Shown: piece by piece, positions 24,727 to 33,807 of the stretch
Layout: each line of letters starts with the position of its first letter
How positions within the stretch are numbered: the first letter of the stretch is position 1
Origin: Parafrankia elaeagni
Lineage (GTDB): Bacteria > Actinomycetota > Actinomycetes > Frankiales > Frankiaceae
Length of the DNA stretch: 64,000 nt
Direction: 5' to 3'
NCBI RefSeq assembly: GCF_000374165.1
Contig: NZ_KB893724.1
Location: 1 to 64,000, forward strand
Program-made: the position numbers and the translations under genes
The notes under the pieces: model-generated
What the model was told of the DNA's origin: nothing
Databases searched by the model: none
Seen by the model: only the letters and a program-made list of their open reading frames with translations

Positions 24727-25965
24727 CTACCGAGGGGACTCCCGGTCGCGCCACGGCACCGTCGCGACAACCTCGGTCGGGCCGCCGGCCGGACTCTCCA
24801 GCCGCAGTGATCCGTCCAATGCCCCCAGGCGTTCGGTGAGACCGGCGAGACCGCTCCCGATGCCGGGCCGCGCACCGCCCTTCCCGTCGTCGGTGATCCG
24901 CAGCAGGAGCCGGTCACCGGCACGGCGGACGTCGACGGTCGCCGCCGCCGCACCGCTGTGCTTGCTGATGTTGGTGAGCAGCTCGGCCGCGGTGAAGTAG
25001 ACGATGCCCTCGATGGCCGCGGCCGGCCGCTCCTCGAGGTCCACCGCGACCTGCACCGGCACGGTGCACCGCGCCCCGAGCGAGGGGATCGCTCCGGGCA
25101 GACCGCGGTCGGTGAGGATCGCCGGGTGGATCCCGCGGGCCAGGTCACGCAGCTCGCGCAGCGCGAGCTTGACCTCCCCGTGTGCCTCTTCGACCATCCT
25201 CGCCGCGGCGTCCGGGTCGTCCTGGAGCTTGTCGCGGGCCATCCCGAGACCCATCGCCAGCGCGACGAGGCGCGCCTGGGCGCCGTCGTGCAGGTCCCGC
25301 TCGATGCGGCGCAGATCGGCCGCGGCGGTGTCGACTACAGTGCCGCGGTCGGCCTCGAGCTCACGGATCCGCCGTTCCATCCGGTCGGACGGTGCCAGCA
25401 ACGTGCTGATCATGGCGGCGTCGGCGGCGGCCAGGGCACGTGCCACGACCGGCAGCACCGGCCAGCCGACGAGGAGCACGACGAGCACCACCACGAAGGT
25501 GAAGATCACCCAGGGGAGCCGGACGAGGAAGTACAGCGCGTGCCGCCACCCGACCGGGTCCGCCACACCGGCCCACAGACGGGCGACGATGCCGGCCGAG
25601 GACGAGCGGGGCTTCGACGCCGACGGGACGCGCACACCCAGCATCGCCCCGGCCCGCGCCCGCTCGACCGTGCCGAGAGCACGCACCCCGACCAGCCCCA
25701 GGGCCAGCAGCGGCAGCCCGACGACGGTGACGGCCAGGCCGACGCCGACCGAGAACCAGGCTGCGACGAAGACGAACCCGACCAGCCCCAGCGGGAAGTC
25801 CAGCAGCAGGAAGAGCACCCGCCGCCAGGAGCGGACATCCAACGCGAAGACGGGCTCCTCCGCGGTACCCGTCTCGCCGGAGCCGACGGGACCGCCGAGA
25901 CCGATGGGACCGGTGGGACCGGCGGGACCGGCGGTGCCCGGGCTCACGTCGACGGGACCGGCCAC
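24727..25965 (-). CDS. Membrane sensor histidine kinase (HisKA_3 type), orphan
   Basis: 412 aa from GTG 25965, chosen because AGAGGAG lies 7 bases upstream. A Gly/Pro/Thr-rich N-terminus is followed by paired hydrophobic segments (VLFLLLDFPLGLVGFVFVAAWF, then a sensor-like region, then WVIFTFVVVLVVLLVGW). The dimerisation/phospho-acceptor motif is LRRIERDLHDGAQARLVAL with the His in ERDLHDG; the ATPase domain has ELLTNISKHSGA (N box) and GDRLLLRITDDGKGG (G1). This is the NarL/DesK-type kinase family, whose partner is normally a LuxR response regulator. No response regulator is adjacent. Confidence 0.92.
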   Translation of the reverse strand: MAGPVDVSPGTAGPAGPTGPIGLGGPVGSGETGTAEEPVFALDVRSWRRVLFLLLDFPLGLVGFVFVAAWFSVGVGLAVTVVGLPLLALGLVGVRALGTVERARAGAMLGVRVPSASKPRSSSAGIVARLWAGVADPVGWRHALYFLVRLPWVIFTFVVVLVVLLVGWPVLPVVARALAAADAAMISTLLAPSDRMERRIRELEADRGTVVDTAAADLRRIERDLHDGAQARLVALAMGLGMARDKLQDDPDAAARMVEEAHGEVKLALRELRDLARGIHPAILTDRGLPGAIPSLGARCTVPVQVAVDLEERPAAAIEGIVYFTAAELLTNISKHSGAAAATVDVRRAGDRLLLRITDDGKGGARPGIGSGLAGLTERLGALDGSLRLESPAGGPTEVVATVPWRDRESPR

Positions 25966-27099
25966 CAGACGCTCCTCTCCGCGGTACAGCGCCGAGGGCA
26001 GGGAAGCGCGGTTTCCCGGGTTCGTCAAGCCGCTGATCCACCGGCCTTGCGGCGGCGTGGCGCCCGGCGGCGCTACGAGAACTGCCAGCCACCCAGCAAA
26101 ACAGAGCATACAGATTATTTAAATTTGCTTCACGCACCTTGTCGGGACCACATTGTGAGACGGCGGGCCCGCATCGAAGAAAAGTCGGCCTTCCGTACCA
26201 CCACGGTCGCACTCCGTGTAAGAATGAAGCCGAACACGCACGTCACGGGGCGCCCTCCCGCCCTGGTCCACTGAGGATTCAGCGAGATCGCCGGGATTCA
26301 GCGAGATCGCAGGCGTCGCCTCCAGCTGGCCGTCCAGCGGTTCCGGGAGGCATGCTCCATTGGGGGGAAGATCTGAATCAGCAGCAGCCGACGGGCGGCG
26401 AATCGCGCCGATGCCAGGGCGCATCGGCCACGGCCATGCCCGCAGAATCCACCTGCGCCGGCCCCATGCCGGGCAGACGGTCCGTATCGTGTTCCGAGCT
26501 CGCCGCAGCCACTGCCGAGCACTGGCCCACATGGGCAACCACTGTCCCGGAAGGCATCCGGGGAATGCGCTCGCGGCGGCGTGCGGCAACCGGCCGCCGT
26601 CCCCGTCACCACGGCCGGAACCGCAGCGGCAGCCATAAAACGGCCCAGGCGTTGACCGAATCCAGGCGTCCAGACTGGTTCTGACCGCCTGCCGGTCGGG
26701 TGTCACCGCCGAGCTTCCGTTCCCGTGAGGACGGCGGCCGGCGCCGTCACCGCGTGATTCTGCCCGCGCTTCCACAAAGACGTCGACGTTCGAGCGACAC
26801 CACTCCCGCATAACATCGCGCCTTCGAATCTCCCGCCGATTCAAAGGTGTCGTCCCGGCATACCTTTCCGGGCACGGAACAGGCCGCGCCGCGCCGTTCG
26901 ACACACGAGCACAGACCTGTGTTCCGCATCCGTCGTTCCGCCGCGGTGTCGTTCCGTCGTTCCCGACGCCACATCACCCGGCTCCGGCCGACGAACCACC
27001 GGTGCGCTGGCGCGCCGACGCCGCCCCCGCCAGCTCCGCGAGCCGGCGGGGGCCCCGCGTGCGCTCGGTCCCTCGCACCTGATCTCGCACGGAGGACTC
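25966..27099. other. Divergent gap between the kinase and the polysaccharide operon
   Basis: 1134 bases without a convincing gene. It has an AT-rich stretch near 26105-26135, a 17-bp direct repeat (26275-26310) and should carry promoters for both sides. I looked for a riboswitch before 27100 and saw none. Confidence 0.5.
26275..26310. repeat. 17-bp direct repeat, period 19
   Basis: GGATTCAGCGAGATCGC occurs at 26275-26291 and 26294-26310. Near two helical turns apart; a possible regulator site. Confidence 0.6.
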
Positions 27100-27381
27100 A
27101 TGTACGTCCCGCTGCCCGCTGCCGAAACGTTCACCCCTGCGGGGCTCGGCCCGACCGAACCGCTCCACGCTCCCGGGGCCCAGGCGGTCGCCCCAGCCAC
27201 TCGCGAGGCATCGCCCGACCACGCGACCGTCCTGCTCGACCTGGTCTCCGGCCTGCTGACCGACGTGGTGGGTGTCGCGTTCCTGCTGTACCTGTCGACC
27301 GGGCTGCTCGGCATCCTGGTCGCCCTCGTGCTGCGGGCCGGCCGCCGGCCGTCCCGGCCCGGTCCCGGCCCGGCCGCGTGA
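27100..27381 (+). CDS. Small membrane protein of the polysaccharide operon
   Basis: 93 aa from ATG 27100 with GGAGG six bases upstream. The first 45 residues are soluble and Pro/Ala-rich, followed by a hydrophobic stretch (LLDLVSGLLTDVVGVAFLLYLSTGLLGILVALVLRAG) long enough for one or two membrane passes, and a Pro/Arg tail. No family is recognised. Its stop overlaps the GTG of the glycosyltransferase gene (GTGA), so the two are co-translated; a small partner of the synthase, as in other processive GT2 systems, is a reasonable inference. Confidence 0.8.
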   Translation: MYVPLPAAETFTPAGLGPTEPLHAPGAQAVAPATREASPDHATVLLDLVSGLLTDVVGVAFLLYLSTGLLGILVALVLRAGRRPSRPGPGPAA

Positions 27382-28703
27382 ACCTGCTCGACGCCGACGG
27401 CGGTGACGCCCGGCTCCTCGCCGCGATCATGATCGCTTTCGGAATGCTCTACCTGCTCATGATGCTGGTGCTCTCCCGCGTCCACCGGGCCCGGACCGGG
27501 CCTCCTCCGACTGGCATCTTCTTCGTCTTCGTGATGCCCTGCCTCAACGAGGAGGCGGTCATCGAGGCGAGCCTGCGCCGTCTCCTGCTCTCCCCCGACC
27601 CGAACCGCCGGGTGCTTGTCGTGGACGACGGCTCCGACGACCGGACGTCCCAGCTGGTGCTCGACGTGGCCGACGATCGGGTGTGGCTGCTGCGCCGCGA
27701 CCTGCCGGACGCCCGGAAGGGCAAGGGCGCCGCGCTCAACGCCGCGATCGCCCACCTGGCGACCCGCGACGAGGTCGCCTTCCGCGACCCGGACAACGTG
27801 ATCATCGCTGTGGTCGACGCGGACGGACGGCTTGACCCGCACACGGTGGACGCCGTCGCGCCCTACTTCGCCGACTCCCGCACCGCGGGGGTGCAGACCG
27901 GCGTGCGCATCAACAACCGCGGCGGCAGTCTGCTCGCCCGGCTCCAGGACATGGAGTTCGTGATCTACACGGACGTGTTCCAGCGCGGCCGGGGCGAGCT
28001 GGACAACGTCGGCCTCGGCGGCAACGGCCAGTTCGTCCGGCTCTCCGCGCTGCGCTCGCTCGGCAGTGGCGGGCCGTGGTCGCACAGCCTCACGGAGGAC
28101 CTGGACCTCGGCGTCCGCCTGCTCCTCGCCGGCTGGCGCAACCAGTTCTGCCCGCAGGCGGACGTCCACCAGCAGGGAGTCGTCCGCCTCGGTCGGCTGC
28201 TGCGGCAACGGTCCCGCTGGTTCCAGGGCCACCTGCAGTCGTGGACGCTGCTGCCCCGGGTGCTGCGGCAGGCGCGGGCCCGGGCGCTGCCGGACATGCT
28301 GTTCCACCTGTCGAGCCCGCTGCTGATCCTGCTGGCCTCGATGCTGACAGCGGCGTTCGCGCTGAGCACCGTGGCCGTGCTGACGCGCTGGCTGGCGGGT
28401 GGGGTGGCGCCGGATCCGCGCTACTTCCTCGGTGCCTACGTGATGGCCGCCTGCCCGGCGCTGATCTGCGGGCTGATCTACCGCTCGCGGGAGCCGCTCG
28501 TCGGCCTCGGCATGCTGCGACTCGCCGGCTACGCCCATCTCTATCTGCTCTACTCGCTGGTCTGGTTCGTGGCCGGCTGGTGGGCGCTGGCCCGGGTGGT
28601 GGGACGCCGGACAAGCTGGCACAAGACCGCCCGCACCCCGGAACCGGCACGCTCCGAGCCCAGGGCGCCGGTACCCGCCATCCACGACAGCTCCGGCCGA
28701 TGA
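27378..28703 (+). CDS. Processive family 2 glycosyltransferase (cellulose/hyaluronan-synthase-like)
   Basis: 441 aa from GTG 27378. An N-terminal membrane segment (LLAAIMIAFGMLYLLMMLVL) is followed by the GT-A domain: DDGSDD at 83-88, DADG at 147-150, TEDLDLG at 239-245 and QRSRW at 277-281, which is the D, DxD, TED, QxxRW set of processive beta-glycan synthases. Three or four membrane segments follow (LLILLASMLTAAFALSTVAVL, YVMAACPALICGLIY, YLLYSLVWFVAGWWAL). It should polymerise a sugar from a nucleotide donor and pass it through the membrane. The 2-epimerase and deacetylase-like genes in the operon point to an amino-sugar polymer (inference). Confidence 0.93.
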   Translation: MNLLDADGGDARLLAAIMIAFGMLYLLMMLVLSRVHRARTGPPPTGIFFVFVMPCLNEEAVIEASLRRLLLSPDPNRRVLVVDDGSDDRTSQLVLDVADDRVWLLRRDLPDARKGKGAALNAAIAHLATRDEVAFRDPDNVIIAVVDADGRLDPHTVDAVAPYFADSRTAGVQTGVRINNRGGSLLARLQDMEFVIYTDVFQRGRGELDNVGLGGNGQFVRLSALRSLGSGGPWSHSLTEDLDLGVRLLLAGWRNQFCPQADVHQQGVVRLGRLLRQRSRWFQGHLQSWTLLPRVLRQARARALPDMLFHLSSPLLILLASMLTAAFALSTVAVLTRWLAGGVAPDPRYFLGAYVMAACPALICGLIYRSREPLVGLGMLRLAGYAHLYLLYSLVWFVAGWWALARVVGRRTSWHKTARTPEPARSEPRAPVPAIHDSSGR

Positions 28704-29557
28704 GGGCCGCGACGCGGGCCGCCGCCGGACGCCAGAACGACGGGCCCCAGGCTGCCGGACGACGGGCCGCCCGACACCAGACCGCCCGACACCAGACCGC
28801 CCGACACCAGGCCGCCGGTCGAAGGCCGCCGCGACGACAGCCGAACGGGCGACCCCGCCGCGGCGCCCATCCGGTGCCGGTGGTGGTCCTGCTTCTGCTG
28901 GGCGCCGTCGCGGCGCTGACCGCGGTGTGGGCGGTGGTCCAGCTGGGCTCCGACGGCCGTCCCACCCGCTGGCGCGACGGGACCGCCCACGGCCCCTGGC
29001 AGGCGATCTTCGACGGCTACGGGCGCACCACCGGGCACACCGTCGGCGGCGATCTCGTCATCACGCTGGCCCCGCAGGTCGCCGAGGGACCCGAACACAC
29101 CCACGCCGGCCTCGTCATCAGCTCCGAGGAGTACCGCGACGTGCGCTTCACGGCGCAGGTCCGCACCGTCCGCCAGCTCCGCCCGGGTTCTCCGTCCCCC
29201 TGGGAGGTCGGGTGGGTCCTGTGGAACTACACCGACTCGGCGCACTTCTACGCCTTCGCGCTGAAGCCCAACGGGTGGGAGCTCAGCAAGCAGGACCCGG
29301 CCTATCCCGGCGGCCAGCGGTTCCTGGCGAGTGGGCCCACACCGCGGGCCCAGCTCGGCAGCTGGCACACCGTCGACGTGGTCCACGCGGGGAATGCGCT
29401 GGCGGTCTCGGTGGACGGCGTCCCGACGGTGCGGACCCAGGACGCCGAGCGCCCCTACCACTCCGGAGCGGTCGGCCTGTACTGCGAGGACGCGGTCGTG
29501 GAGTTCCGCCGGGCCGGGGCCCGCAGCCTGCGACCGACCGACCGGCCGGCCTCCTGA
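28700..29557 (+). CDS. Membrane-anchored lectin-like (jelly-roll) protein
   Basis: 285 aa; the ATG overlaps the GT2 stop (ATGA). The N-terminus is Arg/Gln-rich with an ARHQT repeat encoded by three copies of a 15-bp unit (28767-28811), then one membrane segment (VPVVVLLLLGAVAALTAVWAVVQL). The outside part is a concanavalin/LamG-like beta-sandwich: WQAIFDGYGRTTGHTVGGDL, HAGLVISSEEYRDVRFTAQV, WVLWNYTDSAHFYAFALKPNGWELSK, WHTVDVVHAGNALAVSVDG, SGAVGLYCEDAVVEF. Related domains bind or cleave sugars. I see no sure catalytic pair, so binding of the nascent polymer is the likelier role. Confidence 0.8.
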   Translation: MRAATRAAAGRQNDGPQAAGRRAARHQTARHQTARHQAAGRRPPRRQPNGRPRRGAHPVPVVVLLLLGAVAALTAVWAVVQLGSDGRPTRWRDGTAHGPWQAIFDGYGRTTGHTVGGDLVITLAPQVAEGPEHTHAGLVISSEEYRDVRFTAQVRTVRQLRPGSPSPWEVGWVLWNYTDSAHFYAFALKPNGWELSKQDPAYPGGQRFLASGPTPRAQLGSWHTVDVVHAGNALAVSVDGVPTVRTQDAERPYHSGAVGLYCEDAVVEFRRAGARSLRPTDRPAS

Positions 29558-29593
29558 CCCACCTGCCCACCTGCCCACCTGCCTGCCTGCCTG
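29558..29593. repeat. Simple repeat CCCACCTG x3 then CCTG x3
   Basis: Runs directly after the stop of the lectin-like gene, inside the operon, and could vary in copy number by slippage. Confidence 0.85.
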
Positions 29594-29629
29594 CCACATC
29601 CGACACGCGATCAACGATGGGAGGACGAC

Positions 29630-30910
29630 GTGACCAACAGCTTCACCGGTCACACGGTGCTGCTTGTGTACGGCACGAGACCCGAGGCGATCAAGATGGC
29701 GCCGGTGGTCCACGAGCTGCGCCGGGGCCGGTCGCTGCGACCGGTCCTGGCCGTCACGGGCCAGCACCGAAGCATGCTCGACCAGGTCAACAGTCTGTTC
29801 GGGCTGGTGCCTGACTACGACCTGGAAATCCTGCAGCACCGCCAGTCCCTGTCCGGGGTGACCACGCGTGCCCTTGCCGGCCTCGAGGCGGTGATGGCCG
29901 AGGTGCGGCCGGACGCGGTCGTCGTCCAGGGTGACACGACCACGGCGTTCACCGGCGCGCTGGCGGCCTTCTACCAGAACGTGCCCGTCGTCCATCTGGA
30001 AGCCGGGCTGCGCACCGACGACCCGTCCTCACCCTTCCCCGAGGAGATCAACCGCCGGCTCACCGCACAGCTGGCGGACCTGCACCTCGCCCCGACCCCG
30101 TCGGCCCGCGCCAACCTGCTGGCCGAAGGCGTCCGGGCGGACTCGATCCTCGTCACCGGGAACACGGTGATCGATGCCCTGCTGCAGGTGACCGCGGCGC
30201 CACCGCCCGACGACCGGCTGCTCGCCGACGTCCGGCAGCGCATCGGCGACAGCGGGCGGCCGGTCGTCCTGGTCACGGCGCACCGGCGCGAGTCCTGGGG
30301 CGAGCCGCTCGCGCGGGTCGGCGCGGCGCTGGCCCGGCTCGCGACCGAACGGCCCGAACTGTTGATCGTGCTGCCCGTCCACCGCAACCCCGCCGTGCGG
30401 GAGGCCGTGCTGCCACCACTCGCCGGACTGCCCGGCATCATCGTCGCCGACCCGGTCGACTACGCCGCGTTCGCGCACCTCATGGCCATGGCGACGGTCG
30501 TCCTGACCGACAGCGGAGGAGTCCAGGAGGAGGCGCCGAGCCTCGGCAAGCCCGTGCTGGTGCTGCGGGACAACACCGAGCGCCCCGAAGGCGTGCGGGC
30601 CGGCACCGCCCGGCTCGTCGGCACCGACCCGGGCCAGATCGTGTCGGCGGTGGGGAACCTGGTGGACGACCCGGCGGCATACGCGGCGATGGCCGGGGCC
30701 GTCAATCCCTACGGGGACGGGCAGGCTGCCCGCCGTGCGGTGGCGGCGATCGAGCACCGGCTGCTCGGCGCTCCCGTTCCGGACCCCTTCGTCCCGCATC
30801 TCCCGCTCCCGCCCGCGCGCCCGATCACCATCCCGCGCCAGCCGGCGGTTCCGGACCGCGAGCGCACCAGCACCGTGGTCGCGGCAGACCGAGAGGAAAC
30901 CGGCGGATGA
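29630..30910 (+). CDS. wecB: UDP-N-acetylglucosamine 2-epimerase
   Basis: 426 aa from GTG 29630 with GGGAGGAC upstream. Family hallmarks are present: VLLVYGTRPEAIKMAPVVHEL at the start, TGQHRSMLDQV, VVQGDTTTAF, VVHLEAGLRTDD, PFPEEINRRLTAQLADLHLAP, VTAHRRESWGEPL, LPVHRNPAVREAV, LTDSGGVQEEAPSLGKPVLVLRDNTERPEG. The enzyme converts UDP-GlcNAc to UDP-ManNAc in the cytoplasm, a donor for polymers with N-acetylmannosamine. The C-terminal 45 residues are a non-conserved extension. The stop overlaps the ATG of the deacetylase-like gene. Confidence 0.96.
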   Translation: MTNSFTGHTVLLVYGTRPEAIKMAPVVHELRRGRSLRPVLAVTGQHRSMLDQVNSLFGLVPDYDLEILQHRQSLSGVTTRALAGLEAVMAEVRPDAVVVQGDTTTAFTGALAAFYQNVPVVHLEAGLRTDDPSSPFPEEINRRLTAQLADLHLAPTPSARANLLAEGVRADSILVTGNTVIDALLQVTAAPPPDDRLLADVRQRIGDSGRPVVLVTAHRRESWGEPLARVGAALARLATERPELLIVLPVHRNPAVREAVLPPLAGLPGIIVADPVDYAAFAHLMAMATVVLTDSGGVQEEAPSLGKPVLVLRDNTERPEGVRAGTARLVGTDPGQIVSAVGNLVDDPAAYAAMAGAVNPYGDGQAARRAVAAIEHRLLGAPVPDPFVPHLPLPPARPITIPRQPAVPDRERTSTVVAADREETGG

Positions 30911-32793
30911 CCTACCCCGGGAGACCCCGACACCATCTCCTCGGCCGCGCCCGAAGCGTCGGCAGCCGCCGGGTTGCCGCAGGCCGTCAGACCGTCGGCC
31001 GGAGCCGGAGCCGGAGCCGGAGCTCGAGCCGGCGGCCGGTGACGCTCGCGGCGGCCGGGCTGCTCGCGGTCGCCATGAGCGCCGGCGCCACCACCGCCTC
31101 TGCCACGGCCACCGCTCCCGGGGCCGCTCCCGGGGCCGGGGCCGGGACGGCGCGGTCATCGGTGCAGACTCCGCTTCACGCCCGGGCGGCTACCCCCCAG
31201 GTCCATCACGCTGACGCCCGGACCGACCTGCTTCCGGCACCGCCGGCGCCGCCGCGGACACCGCCGCCGCGGCGCGCGCCACGGCCGGCACCGCCCGGTA
31301 GGGGGACGGACCCGCCGCCCGCCGCGGCAGCGGCCGGTGTGGGGACGCTGATCCTCTACGACACGACCGGCGCGTGGGGCTGGCTCGGCGAGCAGTACGC
31401 CATGCAGGCGGCGAACCTCGCGTCGCGGTTCGGCACCTGGCAGGCCCGGCCCGTCAGCACCTACACCGCCGGCCAGCTGGCCGGCTACGCGGCTGTGATC
31501 TACATCGGGTCCACCTATGACGAACAGGTGCCGACAGCCTTCCTGACGGACGTCCTGGCGGGCACCCGCCCGGTGGTCTGGATGTACAACAACATCTGGC
31601 AGCTCACGGCCCAGTCGCCGACGTTCCCGGCGACCTATGGCTGGAACTGGTCGGGCTTCGACACCTCCGCCGTCGGCGCCGTTCGCTACAGGGGGACGGA
31701 CCTCACCCGGTACACCGGCAACGCCGCAGGGATCATGAACTACGCGGCGGTGGACACCACCCGGGCGACCGTGCTGGCGGAGGCTGTCCGCGGCGACGGG
31801 ACGAGATTCCCCTGGGCGCTGCGGGCAGGGAACCTGACCTACGTCGGTGAGATCCCGTTCGCCTACGCCGACATGACCGACCGCTACCTCGCCGTGGCGG
31901 ACGTTCTCTTCGACGTGCTGGCGCCGCAGACACCGACCAGGCACCGGGCCCTGGTACGCCTCGAGGACGTCGGGCCGGATGCCGACCCGGCCGAGCTGCG
32001 CGCCATCGCCGACTACCTCTCCTCGGCGCGGGTCCCGTTCTCGGTCGCGGTCTACCCGCGGTACGTCGACGCGAACGGCACCTACAACAACGGCGTCGCA
32101 CAGGACTACAGTCTCGCCGCACGGCCGGACGTCGTCTCCGCACTGCGCTACATGACCCAGCGCGGCGGAACGCTGATCATGCACGGTTGGACGCACCAGT
32201 TCTCGAACGCGGCCAATCCCTACTCCGGGGCGAGCGCGGACGACTTCGAGTTCTTCCGGGCCCATGTCGACGCGCAGGACAACGTCGTGTACGACGGGCC
32301 GGTCCCCGGTGACAGCCAGGCCTGGGCCACCAGCCGGATGAACGGCGCCGCGGCCGCTTTCACCGCGGCCGGGCTGGCTGTGCCGACCGTTTTCGAGTTC
32401 CCGCACTACGCCGCTTCCGCACCCGACTACGCGGCGGCCCGGGCGAAGTTCCCGCGCCGGTATGACCGTGGGCTGTACTTCCGCAACCAGCTGGCCGGCG
32501 GGACCGTCGACCACACGAAGTACGGAGGTCAGTTCTTCCCCTACCCGGTCACCGACGTCCACGGGTCGTTCGTGATTCCGGAGAACATCGGGAATGTGGA
32601 GCCGGCGGCGTTTAACAACCACCCGGCGCGGCTGCCCGCGGATCTGATCGACGCGGCACGGCGCAATCTCGTCGTCCGGGACGGGTACGCCAGCATGTTC
32701 TACCACCCGTATCTTGGCGTCGACTACCTGCGGCAGACCGTCGAGGGTGTCAGGGCGCTCGGGTACTCCTTCATCGCCGCCTCGGCGGTCTGA
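30907..32793 (+). CDS. Secreted DUF2334-type polysaccharide deacetylase-like protein
   Basis: 628 aa; ATG overlaps the wecB stop. A long Arg/Ser repeat-rich N-region is followed by a signal-peptide-like stretch (VTLAAAGLLAVAMSAGATTASA, about 46-67) and a Pro-rich linker to about 140. The first folded part (TLILYDTTGAWGWLGEQYAM, YAAVIYIGSTYDEQVP) resembles a flavodoxin-like domain; the second (HRALVRLEDVGPDADPAELRAIADYLSSARVPFSVAVYPRY, GGTLIMHGWTHQ, FEFPHYAAS) is a DUF2334/NodB-like barrel with Asp and His metal ligands (EDVGPDAD, HGWTHQ). It should act on the exported polymer outside the cell, probably removing acetyl groups; that activity is inferred. Confidence 0.88.
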   Translation: MTYPGRPRHHLLGRARSVGSRRVAAGRQTVGRSRSRSRSSSRRPVTLAAAGLLAVAMSAGATTASATATAPGAAPGAGAGTARSSVQTPLHARAATPQVHHADARTDLLPAPPAPPRTPPPRRAPRPAPPGRGTDPPPAAAAAGVGTLILYDTTGAWGWLGEQYAMQAANLASRFGTWQARPVSTYTAGQLAGYAAVIYIGSTYDEQVPTAFLTDVLAGTRPVVWMYNNIWQLTAQSPTFPATYGWNWSGFDTSAVGAVRYRGTDLTRYTGNAAGIMNYAAVDTTRATVLAEAVRGDGTRFPWALRAGNLTYVGEIPFAYADMTDRYLAVADVLFDVLAPQTPTRHRALVRLEDVGPDADPAELRAIADYLSSARVPFSVAVYPRYVDANGTYNNGVAQDYSLAARPDVVSALRYMTQRGGTLIMHGWTHQFSNAANPYSGASADDFEFFRAHVDAQDNVVYDGPVPGDSQAWATSRMNGAAAAFTAAGLAVPTVFEFPHYAASAPDYAAARAKFPRRYDRGLYFRNQLAGGTVDHTKYGGQFFPYPVTDVHGSFVIPENIGNVEPAAFNNHPARLPADLIDAARRNLVVRDGYASMFYHPYLGVDYLRQTVEGVRALGYSFIAASAV

Positions 32794-32808
32794 GCGCAGG
32801 GACCCGCC

Positions 32809-32852
32809 GGCGGGGAGGGCGTGGGAACCGGAGTTCCCGTGCCCTCCCCGCC
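32809..32852 (+). terminator. Terminator hairpin closing the polysaccharide operon
   Basis: A 20-bp stem with two mismatches and loop CGGA, 16 bases after the deacetylase-like stop. Confidence 0.75.
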
Positions 32853-32882
32853 CGCCCCCGCCCTCACACCGGCCGATGCGAG

Positions 32883-33632
32883 TCAGGCCGGGGGCTGCCG
32901 GTCAGCGCCCGCCCGCCCGGTGGCCGTGACCGTGACGCGCGCGTCGACACCGGTCAGGTAGAGCGGACTGGTCTCGGTGAAACCGGGGCCGTCCTCCTCC
33001 CCGATGTAGAGATCGAGCCGACGCTCGCCCCCGAACCCCGGGGTGAACTCGTCGCGCACCTCCCAGGTCGTGCGCCGCAGCGCCTCGCAGGCGGCCGGGT
33101 CGATCGCGGACCCGTCCTCCTCATGGCCGCAGTCGTCGATCACGAAGGCCGTCCCGGCGGGAAGGGTCGACGGATCCGCCGCGGCGCTGCGGAAGGGAAC
33201 CAGGGCCCGGCCGGCGGTGTCGCTGGGAATGTGGTCGAGCCAGAAACCGGTGTCGAAGGACCAGTTGAGCATCGACCCCGATCGCGGCCCACTGGTGATA
33301 CGCCCCGTCCCCTCATCGCGTACCGCGTCGACGAAACCGGCGGGAAAGGCCCCGAGAAGCTCGTCACCGAAGGCGCAGTCACGCTGCGGGCAGCCGCGCA
33401 CCGTCGTCAACGGCGTATTCGTGTGAAAACCTTCCACCGCGGTGTAGTAGACGGTGAGATGCCAGCCTTCACCCGTTCCGCCCGTAACCTGGCCGCCAGC
33501 AGGCTCCGTGCAGGAGACGGTGCCCACAGCCGATGTCAGCAGCACCGCCCCGGCCAGGATCCGCCGGCGCAATCCCCGCGGGAATCTCACAGACGACGCC
33601 CGGATGTTTTCCGCAGTTTTCACAGCCACCAC
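32883..33632 (-). CDS. Lipoprotein with 3D/double-psi-barrel-like domain
   Basis: 249 aa. The signal peptide is lipid-type: basic RFPRGLRRRI, hydrophobic LAGAVLLTSAVG, lipobox TVSC with Cys near residue 41. The mature part has YYTAVEGFHT, FPAGFVDAVRDEGTGRI, FDTGFWLDHIPSDTAGRALVPF and AGTAFVIDDCG, a pattern like the 3D domain of MltA/RpfB-type proteins, where conserved Asp residues act on peptidoglycan. The Cys residues (CPQRDC, DDCG, AACEAL) suggest disulfides. Function inferred only. It is convergent with the polysaccharide operon. Confidence 0.75.
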   Translation of the reverse strand: MVAVKTAENIRASSVRFPRGLRRRILAGAVLLTSAVGTVSCTEPAGGQVTGGTGEGWHLTVYYTAVEGFHTNTPLTTVRGCPQRDCAFGDELLGAFPAGFVDAVRDEGTGRITSGPRSGSMLNWSFDTGFWLDHIPSDTAGRALVPFRSAAADPSTLPAGTAFVIDDCGHEEDGSAIDPAACEALRRTTWEVRDEFTPGFGGERRLDLYIGEEDGPGFTETSPLYLTGVDARVTVTATGRAGADRQPPA

Positions 33633-33807
33633 TCTGCGGGCACCCCCCGGACGCCGGCAATGCTCCGGTTCAACCGGGTCACCACAACGCCAGGAAGGCC
33701 ACAGCCGCCGACTTCGGCCCCATCATCCCGCGATGGGACGGGAATCAGATACCAGAAGCGACGAAGTGCCGGGATGAAACGCGGCCGATCCTGCCGGTGC
33801 GGGCCGA

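Noticed and set aside
26900-27099. A c-di-AMP or other riboswitch before the polysaccharide operon
   Set aside because: GC-rich structure is likely, but I could not find the conserved core of any riboswitch class.
26841-28685. A minus-strand open frame of about 610 codons
   Set aside because: Antisense to the GT2 gene, whose catalytic motifs are complete.
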